From Streptomyces flavochromogenes (GTDB lineage: Bacteria; Actinomycetota; Actinomycetes; Streptomycetales; Streptomycetaceae), in the NCBI RefSeq assembly GCF_000717595.1, contig NZ_JNZO01000033.1:86598-150597 (forward strand): a stretch of 64,000 nucleotides of DNA. The letters are read 5' to 3'. This document shows, piece after piece, positions 9,155 to 16,745 of this stretch (its first letter is position 1; every line of letters begins with the position of its first letter). The notes under the pieces were generated by a model. The model worked only from the letters and a program-made list of their open reading frames with translations. It made no database searches and was not told the DNA's origin. The translations under genes and the position numbers were made by a program.

Positions 9155-10165
9155 TCAGGTCGACGACTGCGCCTCGGCCTCCGCCCGGTACAGGCGGCGG
9201 AGCCGCACCACTCCCAGGTCGTGCTGGTACAGGTTCTCCCGCTGATCCGCGTCGGCGGGCATGGCCTCCAGCATCACGCGGTCCTGCTCGAGGACCTCCC
9301 AGTGGCGCTTCTCGATCAGCGTCTTGTACAGGAAGCGCCAGGTCGCGCGCTGCCAGTCCTCGACGCGGCGGTAACGCCAGAAGAAGACACCCGAGCGCCC
9401 CTCGTCGACGGGACAGACCATGCCCACGATCCCGAACGGTCCGCCCGGTCCGGCGGACGGCGGGTAGGGGATGGACAGGTCGACCCAGTCGACGCCGGTG
9501 CGGCACAGCTCGACCCAGTCGAAGTTGACGCCCCGCTGGTCGGTCTTCTCGAAGAAGTAGCCGCGATCGGTCTCGCGGATGCGGAACTTGGCGGTCGTGT
9601 CGCCGGCGAACATGGTGTGCGACTCGTGGTGGAGGAAGGCCCCGTGCATGGGATCGAGCAGGTTCTCCACGGCGTACCGCCAGGGCACGTCCCACTCGGC
9701 GTAGCAGAGGAAGGCGTCGACGGCAGGGTCCGTCAGCGGGTCGGGAAGCGTCAGTTCGGCCGGCTCGGGGTGCTCCTCGTCGCCGAACCAGGCGAGGATC
9801 GCGCCGCCGACCTCGCGTACGGGCAGCGAGGCGACCAGCTTCTTGCCTTCCAGGTTGCAGCCGGGCAGGCCCGGCACCGAGGTCACCGTGCCGTCGGCGC
9901 CGACCTCGACGCCGTGGTACCAGCAGGCGACCCGGTCGCCGAGGTGCCTGCCCAGCGACAGCGGCGCTCCGCGGTGCGGGCAGCGGTCGGCGAGCATGGA
10001 GAGCGCTCCGTCGGAGCGCCGGAAGAGCAGCCACTGCTCGCCGAGCGCGGTCACCTTGCGCATGGCGCCGGGGGCGACGAAGCGCGAGGGGACGACGGGG
10101 TGCCACTGGTTGCGCAGCCCGGTGGCGTAGATGCGGTCCGCGGTGGCGGAGGGCGACAGCGTCAT
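9155..10165 (-). CDS. Rieske non-haem iron oxygenase, terminal oxygenase subunit
   Basis: The product has 336 residues and should hydroxylate or O-demethylate an aromatic substrate using electrons from the reductase encoded upstream. The Rieske cluster ligands are Cys62/His64 (CPHRG) and Cys81/His84 (CWYHG). The catalytic iron site is in NLLDPMHGAFLHHESH, with His174, His179 and a C-terminal acid likely as ligands and Asp171 as the electron bridge. The size and single-subunit form match the vanillate demethylase VanA or phenoxybenzoate class, not the alpha/beta dioxygenases. It is the last gene of the eleven-gene minus-strand operon and starts one base after the stop of the 74-residue gene. 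Substrate not determinable from sequence alone. Confidence 0.9.
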   Translation of the reverse strand: MTLSPSATADRIYATGLRNQWHPVVPSRFVAPGAMRKVTALGEQWLLFRRSDGALSMLADRCPHRGAPLSLGRHLGDRVACWYHGVEVGADGTVTSVPGLPGCNLEGKKLVASLPVREVGGAILAWFGDEEHPEPAELTLPDPLTDPAVDAFLCYAEWDVPWRYAVENLLDPMHGAFLHHESHTMFAGDTTAKFRIRETDRGYFFEKTDQRGVNFDWVELCRTGVDWVDLSIPYPPSAGPGGPFGIVGMVCPVDEGRSGVFFWRYRRVEDWQRATWRFLYKTLIEKRHWEVLEQDRVMLEAMPADADQRENLYQHDLGVVRLRRLYRAEAEAQSST

Positions 10166-10166
10166 G

Positions 10167-10391
10167 TCAGGCTCCCAGTCGGTTCATCTCGGCGCGGAAG
10201 GACTCCTCGGTCCACGGCGTGCCGTCGGCGGTGTGCACCTTGCGGGCGTTGAGTCCGCGCACCACGTCGGTCAGTTCGTGACCCTCGTGGGTGAAGACCT
10301 CTTCGAGGGTGGCGGCGAGCTTGTACTCGTACGGGGTGGGCTCGTGCGTACGGGACTGGTGGACGTCCAGGTACGGCCAGGTGTCGGTCAC
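10167..10391 (-). CDS. Small recombinase-like helical protein of the catabolic operon
   Basis: This is a 74-residue soluble protein. Its second half, LNARKVHTADGTPWTEESFR, closely resembles the helical 'recombinase' segment that follows the catalytic domain in large serine recombinases, but no catalytic domain is present. I recall similar small proteins annotated as recombinase-like helix-turn-helix proteins beside Rieske oxygenase genes. The GTG at 10391 has GGAG five bases upstream. It is sandwiched between the reductase and the oxygenase, with a one-base gap to the latter, so it probably serves the oxygenase system as a chaperone, a coupling factor or a small regulator. No function can be claimed. 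Confidence 0.75.
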   Translation of the reverse strand: MTDTWPYLDVHQSRTHEPTPYEYKLAATLEEVFTHEGHELTDVVRGLNARKVHTADGTPWTEESFRAEMNRLGA

Positions 10392-10419
10392 GGTGTCTCC
10401 TGAGCAGGCGGGGGAAGGG

Positions 10420-11355
10420 TCACAGATCGAGGACGAGCCGACCGGAGGCGCACCGTGAGACGCAGATCATCATGGTGGTGCCGGCGGTCCGCTCCGCCTC
10501 GCTGAGCAGGAAGTCGCGGTGGTCGGGCGTGCCGTCGAGCACCCTGGTCTCGCAGGAGCCGCAGATGCCGTCGCGGCAGGAGCTGTCGACACCGATTCCG
10601 GCGTTCTCGACGGCGTCGAGGATCGAGATGCTCGCGTCGACCCGGAGCGTCAGGCCCGAGGCCCGGCACTCGACCTCGAACTCCTCGTCGTCTCCGGCGC
10701 GTTCCACGGTGGGGGCGGCGAACCGCTCCAGTCGGAGGCGGCCTTCCGGGCAGCGCTCCTCCACGGCCGCGAGGAGCGGTTCGGGGCCGCACGAATAGAC
10801 GAGCGCCCCTTCGGGCAGCCCCGTCAGCACCCCGTCCAGGTCGATGTGGCCCAGCTCGTCCTGCGGGACGAGCGTCACCTCGCCGTCGAGCAGGGCGAGT
10901 TCGGCGGTGAAGGCCATCGAGGCGCGGCTGCGGCCGCCGTAGACCATGCGCCACTCGGCGCCCCGCCGGGCGGCCTCGCGGGCCATCGCGAGCAGGGGCG
11001 TGATGCCGATGCCGCCGGCGACGAAGACGTACGAGGCGGCGTCCTCCAGGGCGAAGTGGTTGCGCGGTTCGGAGACCGTCACGGGCTGGCCGGGGCGCAG
11101 CTGGGTGTGAATGAAGCGTGAACCTCCCCGTGAGGAGGGTTCGTTGAGGACGCCGATCCGGTAGGCGCCGTGGTCCTGCGGATCGCCGCAGAGGCTGTAC
11201 TGGCGGATCAGGCCGCCGACGTGCACGTCGATGTGGGCGCCGGGCGTCCAGGCGGGCAGGGGTTTGCCGTCGGGGTGGGCGAGCTCGACGGACAGTACGC
11301 CCTCGGCCTCCCATGTCATGCGGTGGACGATCAGCTGCAGCGGGTTGTCGCTCAT
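10420..11355 (-). CDS. PDR/VanB-family oxygenase reductase (FMN, NAD, [2Fe-2S])
   Basis: This protein of 311 residues should pass electrons from NAD(P)H to the Rieske oxygenase. The flavin-binding barrel has RQYSLCGDP at about 51-59. The nucleotide-binding half begins at VFVAGGIGITPLLAMA near residue 110. The C-terminal ferredoxin domain carries Cys260, Cys265, Cys268 and Cys298 (CRDGICGSC and MMICVSRC), the plant-type [2Fe-2S] ligands. This domain order (flavin, NAD, then iron-sulphur) is that of phthalate dioxygenase reductase and VanB. It lies 28 bases upstream of the 74-residue gene in the same operon. Confidence 0.93.
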   Translation of the reverse strand: MSDNPLQLIVHRMTWEAEGVLSVELAHPDGKPLPAWTPGAHIDVHVGGLIRQYSLCGDPQDHGAYRIGVLNEPSSRGGSRFIHTQLRPGQPVTVSEPRNHFALEDAASYVFVAGGIGITPLLAMAREAARRGAEWRMVYGGRSRASMAFTAELALLDGEVTLVPQDELGHIDLDGVLTGLPEGALVYSCGPEPLLAAVEERCPEGRLRLERFAAPTVERAGDDEEFEVECRASGLTLRVDASISILDAVENAGIGVDSSCRDGICGSCETRVLDGTPDHRDFLLSEAERTAGTTMMICVSRCASGRLVLDL

Positions 11356-11412
11356 GGCCTGGTGCCTCCTTACCGGCGGTCGGGCAGTGCGGGTGCGCGG
11401 GACGGGACCGGG

Positions 11413-13047
11413 TTACCGGCCCGGGATCCGCACGGGTGGGGTGAACGGGTTCTTCATCGGGCCGAGGGCCACGAGGTCGACCTCGACGAGCGTCGGCCCG
11501 TCCGAGGCGACGGCCTCGGTGATGACCGGCGCCGCGTCCTCCTGCGCGGCGATCCGCCCGTAGGGCAGGCCGCAGGCGCGGGCGAGCAGCTCGAAGTCGG
11601 GGGTGACGAGGTCGACACCGGATCGGCGCTCGCTGTGGCGGTCCTGCATGTTGCGCAGCACGCCGTATCCGCCGTCGTTGAAGACGATCAGGGTGAGCCG
11701 GGGACGTTCCTGGGCGAGGGTGAGCAGTTCGCCGAGGTGGACGGCGAGTCCGCCGTCGCCGGCGAGGACGACGGTGGGCGCGTCGGGCCGTCCGAGTGCC
11801 GCGCCGATCCCCATGCCGAGGCCCTGGCCGATGCCGCCTCCGCGCGGGAAGACGTTGTCCCGCGGGTCGTACATGTCGAGGAGGCGGTTGCCCCAGCTGC
11901 TGGAGGGGATGGTCACGTCCCGGGCGACCACGGCCTCGCGCGGCAGGGCGGCGCGGATCGCGTCGCAGATCGCCGCCTGCGGTCCGATGGTGTCGTGCAG
12001 GGTCGCCCGTACCTCGGCGCGGACGCCGCGGACACGTTCGAGCCAGCCGTCCTCGGCGGGCATGGCGTGCCGGGTCAGGGCCGTGAGGGTGGGTGCGGCG
12101 TCGCCGTGCAGCGGGTGGGCGACGGGGTAGACCCGCCCGAGGGCGGCCGCGTCGAGATCGATCTGGACGTGCGCCGACGGCAGTTCGAGGGTGTAGTCGG
12201 CGGTCTCGTTGGAGCGGAAGTGGGTGCCGATGGTGACGAGCACGTCCGCGTCGGCGAGCAGGGCGCGGGCGGCGGGGGTGGTGGCGAAGTTGCCGATGAC
12301 CTGCTCGTGGTCCTCAGGCACGGCGCCGCGCCCGGAGTTGGAGGTGAGCAGTCCCGCTCCGGTCGCCTCCAGGAGCCGGGCGAGTTCCTCGCGGGCTCCG
12401 GTCGCGCCGCCGCCGGCCCAGACGAGCGGGCGGCGGGCGGTGGCCAGGAGCGCGCCGGCCGCGGCGAGTTCACCGTCCGTGGGGGCGGGTACCGCGGGGT
12501 ACTCGGGGACGACGGGGCCGTCGGTCTGGGGCGCGTACTGGAGGTCGATGGGCCATTCCACGCTCGCCGGTCCTCCGGTTCCGCCGGGCCCGCCGAGCGC
12601 TGCTCGCGCCGCCTCGCGCAGGACGTGGCCCGCCCTCTCGGTGTCCGGCACCGTCGCGGCATGGGCCGACACGGCGGTGAGCATGCCGAGCTGGTCCTTG
12701 GTCTCGTGGATGAACCCCCGTCCGCTGCCGAGGAATTCGCTCTCGATCTGACCGGTGATGTGCAGGACCGAGCTGCCGGCGCTGAGTGACTCGATCAGCG
12801 ATCCGGCGGCGTTGCCGGCGCCGGTTCCGGTGGAGGTCAGGGCGCAGCCGAGGGAGCCGCGAGCCCGGCCGTAGGCGTCGGCGGCGTTCACGGCCGATGC
12901 CTCGTGGCGTACGGGGACGAAGCGGAGTTCGCGGTCGACGGCCTCGACGAGCGGCAGGTTGTGCACGCTGACGATGCCGAAGACGGTGTCGATGCCGAGT
13001 TCGCGCAGGACGGCGACGAGGAGATCGCCTCCGTTGTCGTGACGCAT
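11413..13047 (-). CDS. Thiamine diphosphate-dependent enzyme, benzoylformate decarboxylase/acetolactate synthase-like
   Basis: The product has 544 residues in the usual PYR, central and PP domain order. The activating Glu49 is in RHEASA. The ThDP/metal motif begins at GDGG near residue 430 and ends about 24 residues later at NDGGYG. It lacks any FAD-site feature I can name, so a 2-oxo acid decarboxylase or carboligase role is likelier than acetolactate synthase. In this operon it could decarboxylate an aromatic or ring-cleavage 2-oxo acid, yielding an aldehyde for the operon's dehydrogenase. The ATG at 13047 has an excellent site (GAGGAGAACC). Longer upstream extension is out of place because it would overrun the SDR gene. 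Confidence 0.88.
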   Translation of the reverse strand: MRHDNGGDLLVAVLRELGIDTVFGIVSVHNLPLVEAVDRELRFVPVRHEASAVNAADAYGRARGSLGCALTSTGTGAGNAAGSLIESLSAGSSVLHITGQIESEFLGSGRGFIHETKDQLGMLTAVSAHAATVPDTERAGHVLREAARAALGGPGGTGGPASVEWPIDLQYAPQTDGPVVPEYPAVPAPTDGELAAAGALLATARRPLVWAGGGATGAREELARLLEATGAGLLTSNSGRGAVPEDHEQVIGNFATTPAARALLADADVLVTIGTHFRSNETADYTLELPSAHVQIDLDAAALGRVYPVAHPLHGDAAPTLTALTRHAMPAEDGWLERVRGVRAEVRATLHDTIGPQAAICDAIRAALPREAVVARDVTIPSSSWGNRLLDMYDPRDNVFPRGGGIGQGLGMGIGAALGRPDAPTVVLAGDGGLAVHLGELLTLAQERPRLTLIVFNDGGYGVLRNMQDRHSERRSGVDLVTPDFELLARACGLPYGRIAAQEDAAPVITEAVASDGPTLVEVDLVALGPMKNPFTPPVRIPGR

Positions 13048-13055
13048 GGTTCTCC

Positions 13056-13844
13056 TCAGAGGATGGAGCGGCCGACGCCGCCGCAGACGTCGATGCCGGT
13101 GCCGGTGATGTACGAGGCGCGGGGCGAGAGCAGGGCGACGACCGCGTACGCGACCTCCTCGGCCCGGCCGAGCCGGCCGAGGGCGACGCCCCGGTCGGCA
13201 GCCAGTTCCGCCTGCCAGTCCTCGTAGCTCGTGCCGGTGGCGGCCGCGGCGTGCCGGCGGGTCCACTGGCCGGTGTCGATGAGGCCCAGGCACACGGAGT
13301 TGACCCGGATGCCGTCGGCGGCGAGTTCGGCCGAAAGGGACTTGGAGAGGTTGAGAATGCCGGCGCGGGCGGCGCTGGTGGTGATCAGACGGGGCTCGGG
13401 CTGCTTGGCGAGAACCGCGTTGATGTTGACGATGCTCGCCGCCGCGGAGCGGGCGAGGAACGGGCGGGCGGCGCACAGGGGGTTCAGCACCCCGGCGAAC
13501 TTGAGCTCCAGTTCGTCGCGCCAGTCCTCGGCCGTCGAGTCGTCGAGCCCCTTCATGCGGGACTGTCCGGCGTTGTTGACGAGTCCGTCGACGCCGCCGA
13601 AGGTGTCGGCGGCGCCGCGGACGAAGCGGTCCACGGCGTCGGCGTCCCGGACGTCGCAGACGCCGGTGAGCAGGCGGTCGCGTCCGGCGCCGAGCCCGGC
13701 GGCGGCCTTGGCGAGACGGTCGGCGTCACGGCCGCAGGTGGCGACGCGGGCGCCTTCGTCGAGCAGGGCGCGGACCGTGGCCAGGCCGACGCCCGAGCTG
13801 CCGCCGGTGACCACGATGGTGCGGTCGGCGAGGCCCAGATCCAT
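13056..13844 (-). CDS. SDR-fold protein lacking the catalytic tetrad
   Basis: This Rossmann-fold protein has 262 residues. The cofactor motif TGGSSGVG (13-20) and NNAG (90-93) are intact, so NAD(P) binding is expected. The catalytic positions are not: the usual Ser of VNISS is replaced (VNINA at 139-143), and the YxxxK motif reads TSAAR (156-160), with Thr for Tyr and Arg for Lys. The region that normally supplies Asn reads LKFAG. It may still be active through other residues, as in some SDR subgroups, or act as a binding partner. The neighbouring SDR gene encodes a fully canonical enzyme. It sits 19 bases after that gene and 8 bases before the ThDP enzyme. Confidence 0.85.
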   Translation of the reverse strand: MDLGLADRTIVVTGGSSGVGLATVRALLDEGARVATCGRDADRLAKAAAGLGAGRDRLLTGVCDVRDADAVDRFVRGAADTFGGVDGLVNNAGQSRMKGLDDSTAEDWRDELELKFAGVLNPLCAARPFLARSAAASIVNINAVLAKQPEPRLITTSAARAGILNLSKSLSAELAADGIRVNSVCLGLIDTGQWTRRHAAAATGTSYEDWQAELAADRGVALGRLGRAEEVAYAVVALLSPRASYITGTGIDVCGGVGRSIL

Positions 13845-13863
13845 AACGGGGTTCTCCTGCGTG

Positions 13864-14619
13864 TCAGTTCATGGTGAAGCCGCCGTTGACGGCGATCACC
13901 TGTCCGGTCAGGTAGCGGGACTCCTCGCCGAGCAGGTAGGAGACGATCCCGGTGAGGTCGTCCGGCTGCTGCGGCCGGGAGACGGCCCGGTTCGCGCGGT
14001 AGAGGTCGTGCCGCTCGGCGGGCACGGTCTCGGTCGCCTCGCACTCGGTGAGTCCGGGGGCGACCGCGTTGACGGTGATCCCCTTGTCGCCGAGTTCGCG
14101 TGCCATGGCCCGGGTGAGGGCGATGACCGCTCCCTTGGAGGCGATGTAGTGGGCGAGGCGCGGGGAGCCGTAGAGGGCGGCGTCCGAGGCGATGTTGACG
14201 ATCCGGCCCGGCGCCGCGAAGAGCGGGTGGAGGGCCTTGGAGACCAGCCACGGGCCGCGGGCGTTGACCGTCATCAGCCGGTCCCACACGTCGATGTCGA
14301 TGTCCTGGAACTCGCTTCCGCCCACGCCGTTGGCGAGCGCGGCGTTGTTGACCAGGCCGTACAGCGGGCCGATCGCCCGCACGGCGGCCGCCAGCGCGGC
14401 CACCGATTCCGGGTCGGCGACGTCGCAGCGGACGAAGCGGGCGTCGATGCCCTCCGCGCGCAGTTCCGCGGCCGCCTGTTCGCCCCGTTCCCGCTCCAGT
14501 TCGGCGACGACGACGCGGAAGCCGTCCTCGCCCGCCCGGCGGGCCATGGCCAGCCCCAGGCCACGGCCCGCTCCGGTGACGACGACGGTGCGTGCGTCGG
14601 CCGGGGGCAGGTCAGCCAC
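13864..14619 (-). CDS. Short-chain dehydrogenase/reductase, canonical
   Basis: The product has 251 residues and a complete classical SDR set: TGAGRGLG at 15-22, NNAA at 91-94, Ser145 and the YIASK motif with Tyr158 and Lys162. It should oxidise an alcohol or cis-dihydrodiol, or reduce a ketone, with NAD(P). The acid at the end of the second strand (VVVAELER) suggests NAD preference. The start is GTG at 14619, which overlaps the cupin gene's last codons by 8 bases, so expression is coupled. In a ring-hydroxylating operon a dihydrodiol or benzylic alcohol dehydrogenase is a fair guess, unproven. Confidence 0.9.
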   Translation of the reverse strand: MADLPPADARTVVVTGAGRGLGLAMARRAGEDGFRVVVAELERERGEQAAAELRAEGIDARFVRCDVADPESVAALAAAVRAIGPLYGLVNNAALANGVGGSEFQDIDIDVWDRLMTVNARGPWLVSKALHPLFAAPGRIVNIASDAALYGSPRLAHYIASKGAVIALTRAMARELGDKGITVNAVAPGLTECEATETVPAERHDLYRANRAVSRPQQPDDLTGIVSYLLGEESRYLTGQVIAVNGGFTMN

Positions 14620-15133
14620 GGGTGACGCCGTGCATCGGCGAGTACGCGGGATAGGTCGGGACCTGAGGCTTCTGCGTGCCGATGACGACGCAGAAGAGGG
14701 CGTCGGTGTCTCCCTCGTTCTTCAGGGAGCGGGTCACGCCGGCCGGGACGACGATCATGTCGCGGTAGCCGAGGGTCCGGTACTCGACCTCGTCGGGCCC
14801 GCGGTGGATGCCGACCTTGACCTCGCCCTCCAGGACGAAGAAGGCCTCCTCGACGTCGTGGTGGGTGTGGGCAGGGCCCTCGGCGCCGGGCGGCAGGAGC
14901 ATGTTGGAGAAGGTGAAGCCGCCGGACGGGATGATGCGGCTGTCGCCCTCGTGGTTGCCGGTGGCACCGGAGCCGACGTAGCGGATCTGGCCGCGGCGGT
15001 ACTGCGGGCCGGCCTTCTCCTGGAAGGAGAGGGTGTCGAAGTCGGCGACCCGGGAGGCCTTGGTGGCGATGAGGGAGTCGGTGTACGCGGCGAGGTCGTC
15101 GCCGTTGTCGTACGCGGTGGTGGTCAGAGGCAT
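14612..15133 (-). CDS. Cupin-domain protein
   Basis: The product has 173 residues and one cupin barrel. The metal-binding set is visible as GPAHTHHDVEEAFFVLEGE (His, His, Glu) and a later GYRDMIVVPAG where the fourth histidine is usually found, here not obvious. A small single-domain cupin in a catabolic operon can be a dioxygenase, an isomerase or a binding protein. I cannot choose among these. It follows the alpha/beta hydrolase with a 10-base overlap (its ATG at 15133 precedes the hydrolase stop) and overlaps the canonical SDR by 8 bases. Confidence 0.83.
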   Translation of the reverse strand: MPLTTTAYDNGDDLAAYTDSLIATKASRVADFDTLSFQEKAGPQYRRGQIRYVGSGATGNHEGDSRIIPSGGFTFSNMLLPPGAEGPAHTHHDVEEAFFVLEGEVKVGIHRGPDEVEYRTLGYRDMIVVPAGVTRSLKNEGDTDALFCVVIGTQKPQVPTYPAYSPMHGVTRG

Positions 15134-15951
15134 GAGGACAGCTCCTGTTCGGGGATGCGTGCGGTGATGCGGAGGTGGGAGAGGACCCAGGCGTTGAAGC
15201 GCTCGGGCTGCTCCTGGTTGGCCAGGTGACCGGCGTCCTTGACGATCACGAAGGCGGTCTTGTGGAGGGCCCCGGCGATGGCCTGGCTGCCCTCGATGCC
15301 GGTGACCCGGTCCTGGTCGCCGCAGAGGACGAGCGAGGGAGCGGCGACGGTGGGGAGTTCGGCGCGGAGGTCGGCCGAGGCCATGGACTCGGCGGCGTAC
15401 CCGTAGCCCGGGAGCCGTACCGAGGCGGCCATGGTGTCGACGATCCGCCGGACGAGGTCGGCCGGGGCGCCGGGTGACACCAGGCGGGGTCCGCGGGCCT
15501 CGGCGAAGGCGCGCGGACCGAGTGCGGCGAGCTCGGTGGCGCGGGCCCGCATGCCCGCCGCCTTCGTCTCGTCCGTCCCCGAGCCGGTGCTCGAGTCGGC
15601 GACGATCACCGAGGCGACGAGGTCCGGGTGGCGGACGGCGAGCCGGAGGGCGATCACACCGCCCCAGGAGACGCCGAGGACATGGGCGCTGCCACCGCGC
15701 TCCCGGATCAGCCGGGCCGCCGTGTCCGCGAAGTCGTCGAGGGTGAGGGGGACTTCGGGGTCGGGCGACCGGGCGTACCCGGGCGCGTCCCAGGCGACGA
15801 CCCGTGCGTACGCGGAGATTTCGGCGAGCTGGGGGGCGAAGGCGGCCGACGAGGAGCCGATGCCGTGCAGGCACAGGAGGAGGGGTCCGTGGTCGCCGGC
15901 CTCCTCGACGTGGACATCCGTGACGGCCGGGGCGAGGACGTCGGCGCTCAC
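15124..15951 (-). CDS. Alpha/beta hydrolase, C-C bond (meta-cleavage product) hydrolase type
   Basis: This cytoplasmic hydrolase has 275 residues. LCLHGIGSSS (26-35) is the oxyanion loop, Ser95 in GVSWGG is the nucleophile, the acid is probably in CGDQDRVT and His242 (AGHLANQEQPERF) completes the triad. The length and motif pattern fit enzymes such as BphD or MhpC that cleave the ring-opened product of an extradiol dioxygenase, and such a dioxygenase is encoded two genes upstream. The GTG at 15951 overlaps the TGA of the preceding gene (GTGA). An esterase or lactonase is the alternative. Confidence 0.87.
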   Translation of the reverse strand: MSADVLAPAVTDVHVEEAGDHGPLLLCLHGIGSSSAAFAPQLAEISAYARVVAWDAPGYARSPDPEVPLTLDDFADTAARLIRERGGSAHVLGVSWGGVIALRLAVRHPDLVASVIVADSSTGSGTDETKAAGMRARATELAALGPRAFAEARGPRLVSPGAPADLVRRIVDTMAASVRLPGYGYAAESMASADLRAELPTVAAPSLVLCGDQDRVTGIEGSQAIAGALHKTAFVIVKDAGHLANQEQPERFNAWVLSHLRITARIPEQELSSCL

Positions 15952-16745
15952 AGGATCTGACCCGTCCGCCCGGCGAGCGCGGCGAGGCCGCGCAGGACCG
16001 CGTAGGGCACCACCTGGCTGGTCGCCGGGTTGCCCGGGTCGGGCAGGTGCGCGACCTCGAAGCGGTACGCCCCGTGCGCGCCGGACGCCTCGATCACATG
16101 GCGCGTGTGATGTGCCGCGGGGTCGGCGACGACCCGGACCCGCACAGTGTCCAGGTCGCCGACGGCCAGGGCGACCGAGGCGGCCACGTTCGTCGATTTG
16201 GGGAACTTCGCCGGAATCTCGCGGGCGGTGCCGGCCATGACCTCGACCGGGCCGGTCGCCGTCCGCATCCGGGCGAGCAACTCCTCGTCCATCCAGGGCT
16301 GTTCGAGGGTCGAGGGCAGTTTGGTTGTGGTCAGCCGGACCTCGTCCAGGGGTCCGAGCGAGCGGGCCGCCTGGAGCAGGTCGAGCCCGCCGACGGCGCC
16401 GCCGGTGAAGTACACCCGGCCCGGTCCCGCCGCGAGCAGCCGCTTCGCGAGCTCCTCGTCGGTCATCGCGCCGCTGGAGGCGACGAGCAGGTCGGTGCCG
16501 GAGGCGAGCACGCGCTCGCCCCACTCCCGTACGACTCCCTGGCCGGCGGCCTCCACGATCAGGTCGCAGAGCTCCAGCGCCTCTTCGAAGGGGACCTGGG
16601 GGGCGGGCGCCGCGTCGCCGAGCGGACGGTTGTCGACGACGCACACCAGCTCGGCGCCGTCCACCTGCCCGTCGGCGAGCGCGGTGCCGACGATCCGGCC
16701 GATCGCGCCCCAGCCGACCACTCCGACCTTGCGTACGGTGCTCAT
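15948..16745 (-). CDS. Aspartate dehydrogenase-like oxidoreductase
   Basis: The product has 265 residues. Its N-terminal Rossmann motif VGVVGWGAIGRIVG and the C-terminal domain (ATGPVEVMAGTAREIPAKFP, then STNVAASVALA) match L-aspartate dehydrogenase (NadX, DUF108). Such enzymes use NAD(P) to interconvert an amino acid and an imine or oxo acid, and NadX normally feeds NAD synthesis. No nadA or nadC gene is near, and the gene is coupled by ATGA or GTGA overlaps to the extradiol dioxygenase and the hydrolase. A role on an amino- or imino-substituted intermediate of the degraded compound is therefore more likely. The catalytic His region (ATSQVVPYA) should be checked against NadX. Confidence 0.82.
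   Translation of the reverse strand: MSTVRKVGVVGWGAIGRIVGTALADGQVDGAELVCVVDNRPLGDAAPAPQVPFEEALELCDLIVEAAGQGVVREWGERVLASGTDLLVASSGAMTDEELAKRLLAAGPGRVYFTGGAVGGLDLLQAARSLGPLDEVRLTTTKLPSTLEQPWMDEELLARMRTATGPVEVMAGTAREIPAKFPKSTNVAASVALAVGDLDTVRVRVVADPAAHHTRHVIEASGAHGAYRFEVAHLPDPGNPATSQVVPYAVLRGLAALAGRTGQIL

Noticed and set aside
10167..10391. Remnant of a serine recombinase or integrative element
   Set aside because: The gene is intact, has its own ribosome site and sits precisely inside an operon; no catalytic domain, attachment site or other mobile gene is near.
13048..13476. N-terminal extension of the ThDP enzyme into the SDR gene
   Set aside because: The added residues are a shadow of the SDR frame; ATG 13047 has a strong ribosome site and begins the PYR domain normally.
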